Translations under genes and position numbers: made by a program
Notes under the pieces: generated by a model
Databases searched by the model: none
Told to the model about the DNA's origin: nothing
Seen by the model: the letters and a program-made list of their open reading frames with translations, nothing else
NCBI GenBank assembly: GCA_914767715.1
Contig: OU612074.1
Location: 3,673,501 to 3,737,500 of the forward strand
DNA length: 64,000 nt
From: Membranipora membranacea
Lineage: Eukaryota; Bryozoa; Gymnolaemata; Cheilostomatida; Membraniporidae
Direction: 5' to 3'
Part shown: positions 59,986 to 64,000 of the stretch, one piece after another
Layout of the letters: each line of letters begins with the position of its first letter
Numbering within the stretch: the stretch's first letter is position 1

Positions 59986-62672
59986 TGGGCAAAGGTCATT
60001 AGCTTTCCTTTCCTTTCATTGCCTCAGACAAGGTAGCACTGTACTCTCGCAAGCTTTACAACATGGCAAGTGTAAGTAAAAATTACCAATAAGACTGTTC
60101 CAATAGCTTGCTTTGTAAATGCATATGACTGGGTTCTGTGTCCCTCAAATCCTTTATCTGAATTAATCAGCTCAAAAGTTAAATAAGGGAGAGGACTGAC
60201 ACACTAACAGCAAATGTTAACCGCACATGACTCTCAAAATAATATAAGGATATCATGATGGGACCTGCAAACGCATTCTAACCCATATCTAAGCTTTGTA
60301 ACTCTCCTCCAGCTGTTTGACCGTGACCAAAACTAATAGGTGCTTCCACCTCCTTATTAAAATGCGTGGATACCAACACTTTTAATACATGAAGGCCAAC
60401 CATGGACACATAGACTGGGGATCTGCAATGTGGGTTTTCTTATTAGCAGCAACATTGGTGAGGACTTTGAAATTAGTTGCCGCAATTTGGTATAGCGGAA
60501 TGCCGTCTTTGTTAGTGGTTTGGGGATCTGTATGTGTGTGGATACCAGCTTTTTAATTCCACAAAGCATGACGAGATGCGGTATGTCTGGGCAAAAAAAA
60601 GATCCCTGCGGTCATCATTATGATAACAACATTTATTTTTCCAGAAGTCAGTACAAGAGATTTTTATAGAAACTCGGTTTTTCCTTCAAAAACAAAGTGT
60701 TTTGGTACCTCTCCCTTTGTTATTGTTCCAGTTTGGTTCGCAATTCCGAGAAAATAAAGTTTACATGCACATCTGTTACAGGCACTGATAATCGGTTTCT
60801 CAAGCTTTTCCAATTTATTGACATAACCAAAATTGGATGCTATGCTGCTGCTTTCCAGTTTATATTTCAGCGCGATTGATTGCCCGGTGACATGGTGATT
60901 CAACCAGGACGACACAAGAGTTTGACAGCACTGGTATATGGTGATAGAGGCTATGATAATCGTATGATAAGACGTAATGCTAGGCAATTGGGGCCGCAAA
61001 CAAGGCCGCAAACAGACGATTGAGGCGAGATAAGAACATTTGCAAGGGAACACCACAAAGCTAAGTTATATATCATGTATTGCTACTTTTACAGCCAAGT
61101 TCAAGTGATCCTCCCAAAGTTTAGAGTTTAGATCAGTTTAGATCATTTGGAAGCTTTGTCCATTTCTTGCGTACATTGGCCTGCTTTGAACTTGGATATT
61201 TGTAGCTTAGCTTTTAAGCAAGACCTGTATAGCTGGCTAAATTGAGTTGAAAGGCATTCGGTTTAAAGGTATAGAACTACCTAAGCTTGTTGAACAACTC
61301 ATGAAAGTTATGAAGTTGGCTCAAAGATCTCTGTAGCATAAGTACTTTTTATTCTCGGTATAAGCAAACCTAGTGTGATAGCATGCAGACCAAATGAACC
61401 ATGGAATGGCACTATTCCCCCTTTCTTTCCGCTGGTTACAAAATATCTAGGGGCCAGCACATAAATCCACGATAGCATAAGCGTAAGTGCTGTTTATTCT
61501 CTTTACAAGCGAACATAGCGTTATAGCATGCAGAGTGCTAAAGTTTCACCGTTTAGGTGATCTTCCCAACAAAGTTTAAATCATTTGGAAGCTTTGTCCA
61601 ATTGTTGTATTCATTGACCGGAGGTGAATTTGGATTTTTATAGCTAAACTGTTAAGCGAGACCTGTATAGCTTGCTAAACACTAAAATAAATTGAGTTGG
61701 AAGGCTTTCGGTTCAAGGGTAGAATTACCTAAGCTTAACAAAACAACTCATGAAAGCTACGAAGCAGGCGCAAAGATCTCTGTAGAATAAGTGCTGTATA
61801 TTCCCTTCACAAACAAACCTAGTGTTATAGCTTGCAGAGCCCCACATGTTTGATCGTTACCAAATGAACTATAGAATGGCAATGTTTCCCTTTTTTTCCG
61901 CTGGTTTCAAAAATATCTAGGGGAACGCTCATAAATTCTTGATTTATTCCTATGTAACTGGTATGGGCTTCATTGTGTATGTCTCCCAACTATCCTGATA
62001 AAGTGTTGAGCCATACTTTAAAACATGAAAAAATTGATGGTGTTTGAAAGCTTGCTAGGTACACTAGCTTGCCGTGTACTTTAGCTTGCCATGTGCAAAT
62101 ATGGTGCAAAAGTTTTCCATGTCCTAACCAAATGGTTTTGTACCATGCAATCGCCACTAACCATGTATATTTAAAAGGGCTTCTGTAGGAAAATTTTATC
62201 GTTATTGGCCAGCTCCCATAAGTGGCTGACTTTGACTGCTTGTTATGGCAATGTTTTCCAGCGTTTATGGAATTTTATGCTTATTGCAAGATGTTTGTAT
62301 TCCTTGCAGGAGTACATCAGTAAGAAACAATCGTACATGAAATAAATTTTGCATGGAATGACATTTGAGAAATTAAATATGAGCACAAATGGCGGCTATA
62401 GTGAACAATTTTCGCCGTTGATGCAAACTGTGGCGTTTAGCTTAAGTTTTTCATGTGGACGTATATATTTGGTTTGCCAAGATAGGTCATCATCACAAAA
62501 CCAATCCAAAGGCTGAAGAACCAGATAATGTTTTGAGTCAGGTTGATTGCTGATAGCATTGGACCCCAGATCCAAAAATTTTGCTAACTGCGTTAAGTGT
62601 TGAGATGTGTTGAAATTTTTTGTTGGTGTATTAACCAAGTCAAAAATATAATACGTACCTTGTTTTTTGCAG
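59986..62672. other. Interior of the recombinase element, non-coding
   Basis: It begins with a possible promoter and first exon: ATGGCAAGT at 60063, at once followed by donor-like GTGTAA/GTAAGT. The acceptor ttgttttttgcag ends at 62672. Joining at the GTGTAA donor keeps the recombinase frame open, while the GTAAGT donor gives a quick stop. No RT or gag-like frame was recognised. A minus-strand frame of 130 codons near 60664-61056 matches nothing I know. Confidence 0.35.
61100..61925 (+). repeat. Tandem duplication, unit about 450 bp
   Basis: Copy 1 about 61106-61460 and copy 2 about 61557-61925 share catttggaagctttgtcca, acctgtatagct, ctcatgaaag, caaagatctctgtag and ccgctggtt...aaatatctagggg in the same order. 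Confidence 0.75.
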
Positions 62673-63502
62673 AAATTCGAGCCCTAGAACAAGAGGCTGA
62701 CTGTATGATTATGGCTTCCATTAGTGACAGCACTATACGAGCCTACAACAGAGTCTTGGGCCGACTAGAGGAGTTCTGTGGCAGACACAATTTCCAAGAT
62801 AAGTTTAGTTCTCGCACTATCGAACTATTTGTAATACAGCAGAGAAACCCTGGCCTGGGAGATAAAGCCCTAAGATCTAGCCTCTCCGCCATTCGGTTTT
62901 ATTGCAAAGCAAACGATTTGGCCTTAAACTTTGACTCACCAAGCCTACAATTAATACTCCGAGGAGTGTCTAAAACCCAGACCCCTAGGACCAAGCCGAA
63001 CATGGCTTTCTGTCTGTCACTTTTGACAAAAGTTTATAACAGCGCTCATAATCTACTGCATGGGCAGATTTCAACCACTGTCTGTGCACTGTTCACCCTA
63101 TGTTTTTTGGGACTTCTGAGACCTAGTGAGGCATGCCATGCGCCTTCGTCACCTTCCCATCAGCTATGCAGAAAAAATATAGTTGTATACTCAAAATTTT
63201 TGACCATACATTTTAAATCTTTTAAACATTTCAGCATCCCTGTATCAGTGAAAGTCTACGCTGTTCGAAATTTGAAGAGGTACCTTAAAAAACATGCATT
63301 GAATTCAGAGAACCCGTTATTTGATTTGTCTGCCTCCACGCAAATTATCTACGTCGGTGCCTTTTGCATTGTGGAGCCACTGAGCATTTTACGCCCCATG
63401 GCTTTCGACATGGTGGTGCTAGTTTCTATTCCTCGATTGGCGGCCGATGCAACCCTTTGTGCCAAAGGAGGCTGGAAATCAACTGCTTTTTACATTATGT
63501 GA
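62673..63502 (+). pseudogene. Tyrosine recombinase of a Ngaro/DIRS- or Crypton-type element, frameshifted
   Basis: After the acceptor at 62672 the frame reads a SAM-like N-terminal domain (DSTIRAYNRVLGRLEEFCG...LRSSLSAIRFYCKAN) and then FLGLLRPSEACHA, which carries the first catalytic Arg (codon 63119-63121). Basic KSFKHF follows. The HxxR box (HGFR, 63397-63408) lies in a different frame from the upstream part. The following GGWKSTAFYI, which normally precedes the catalytic Tyr, is back in the first frame. At least two frameshifts have therefore occurred and the enzyme is dead as read. Such recombinases cut and join DNA through a Tyr intermediate to integrate circular elements. The family remains open because no RT is seen. 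Confidence 0.7.
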
Positions 63503-63845
63503 AGCCAAATGTAAACTAATACAGATACAGAAATTTTTCCCCTTTTTCTGGCCCTTGTATCACGGATTTAGACCGATCATCCTTACGATCTGGAGATTTC
63601 TGTTTGCGTTTGGAGACTAATCTTGGAGCATGTGACTAACCATCACCCAAAATTCAAATGGTCACTGCTGGGGTGAATCGGCATTCACCAACCCGTCGGT
63701 GTCCTATTCTTCGCAAAAAAATTTTATTGCCATGAATGAAATTTGTTCTTTATACCTGAAGTCTATTTCACGCATTGCGTAAACAAAAGTATAAAGCAAT
63801 TTGTAAAGTTGCAGCCATTTGATTGTGTAGCAATAATTGACATGA

Positions 63846-64000
63846 GAAAAAATTACCATCTTGTAAGAAATGGATTATTTAGATTAAAATTGTTTGTGTA
63901 TTTATGAGTTGGCTTCTCATGGTTAATGAGGCTTTCCTCACAGCTTGCTTGTTGAAGCAACTCTGAATTCTGATTGGCTGAACATCAGGATATTTAATGT
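63846..64000 (+). repeat. Direct repeat flanking the recombinase element, right copy
   Basis: It matches 59831-59985 and reaches the window edge still in register. It starts about 340 bp after the recombinase frame. Confidence 0.85.

Noticed and set aside
60664-61056. 130-codon minus-strand frame
   Set aside because: No recognised domain, signal or splice sites. It lies in the non-coding interior of the recombinase element.

Overview
The window is animal nuclear DNA: AT-rich, genes split by GT-AG introns, and large gaps filled with short palindromic elements, tRNA-derived SINEs, decayed LINEs and a tyrosine-recombinase element. Two long genes were rebuilt from the sequence exon by exon; every splice phase agrees and both coding sequences close on a stop at an exact multiple of three. 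The gene and repeat mix suggests a non-vertebrate, probably marine, metazoan (lophotrochozoan-like). That placement is inference; no species marker was found.

Region 1 (1-18,600). The 3' exons of an unrecognised plus-strand gene end at 3051. From a 383-bp hairpin element inside its last intron, a tandem segmental duplication begins (copy 1 about 2315-10960, copy 2 about 10994-17159). The junction carries a perfect 36-bp palindrome. Each copy contains two minus-strand two-exon genes for small secreted six-cysteine (PAN/apple-like) proteins of about 100 residues, four genes in all. Copy 2 also carries a duplicate of the host gene's terminal exon with a premature stop, and lacks about 2.2 kb present in copy 1.

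Region 2 (18,600-25,800). A 1.3-kb element has 18-bp inverted ends including TTAA. There is also one isolated possible Pumilio-like exon, and otherwise sequence without recognisable genes.

Region 3 (25,823-33,772, plus). A complete 11-coding-exon carotenoid cleavage oxygenase gene (570 aa) keeps the four iron-ligand histidine regions. Several introns hold hairpin elements and one holds a tRNA-SINE.

Region 4 (34,725-47,269, minus, convergent with region 3). A complete 12-exon gene encodes a type II membrane protein joining a WSC domain to a carbohydrate sulfotransferase domain (646 aa). An in-frame 93-nt extra exon repeats the FEPL motif. Its introns hold minisatellites, MITE-like hairpins and a 511-bp palindromic element inserted into an 18-bp minisatellite.

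Region 5 (47,270-64,000). Mostly mobile DNA: a 1.1-kb foldback element, a 5'-truncated Rex1-like LINE with an intact 682-codon ORF, a LINE relic whose endonuclease part is inverted relative to its reverse-transcriptase part, and a tyrosine recombinase with frameshifts between direct repeats about 4 kb apart.

The two complete genes act in separate processes (carotenoid/retinoid cleavage in the cytosol; glycan sulfation in the Golgi), and nothing links them beyond tail-to-tail position. The least ordinary features are the PAN-like gene cluster with its palindromic duplication junction, the WSC-sulfotransferase with a duplicated-motif exon, and the stack of hairpin element families.
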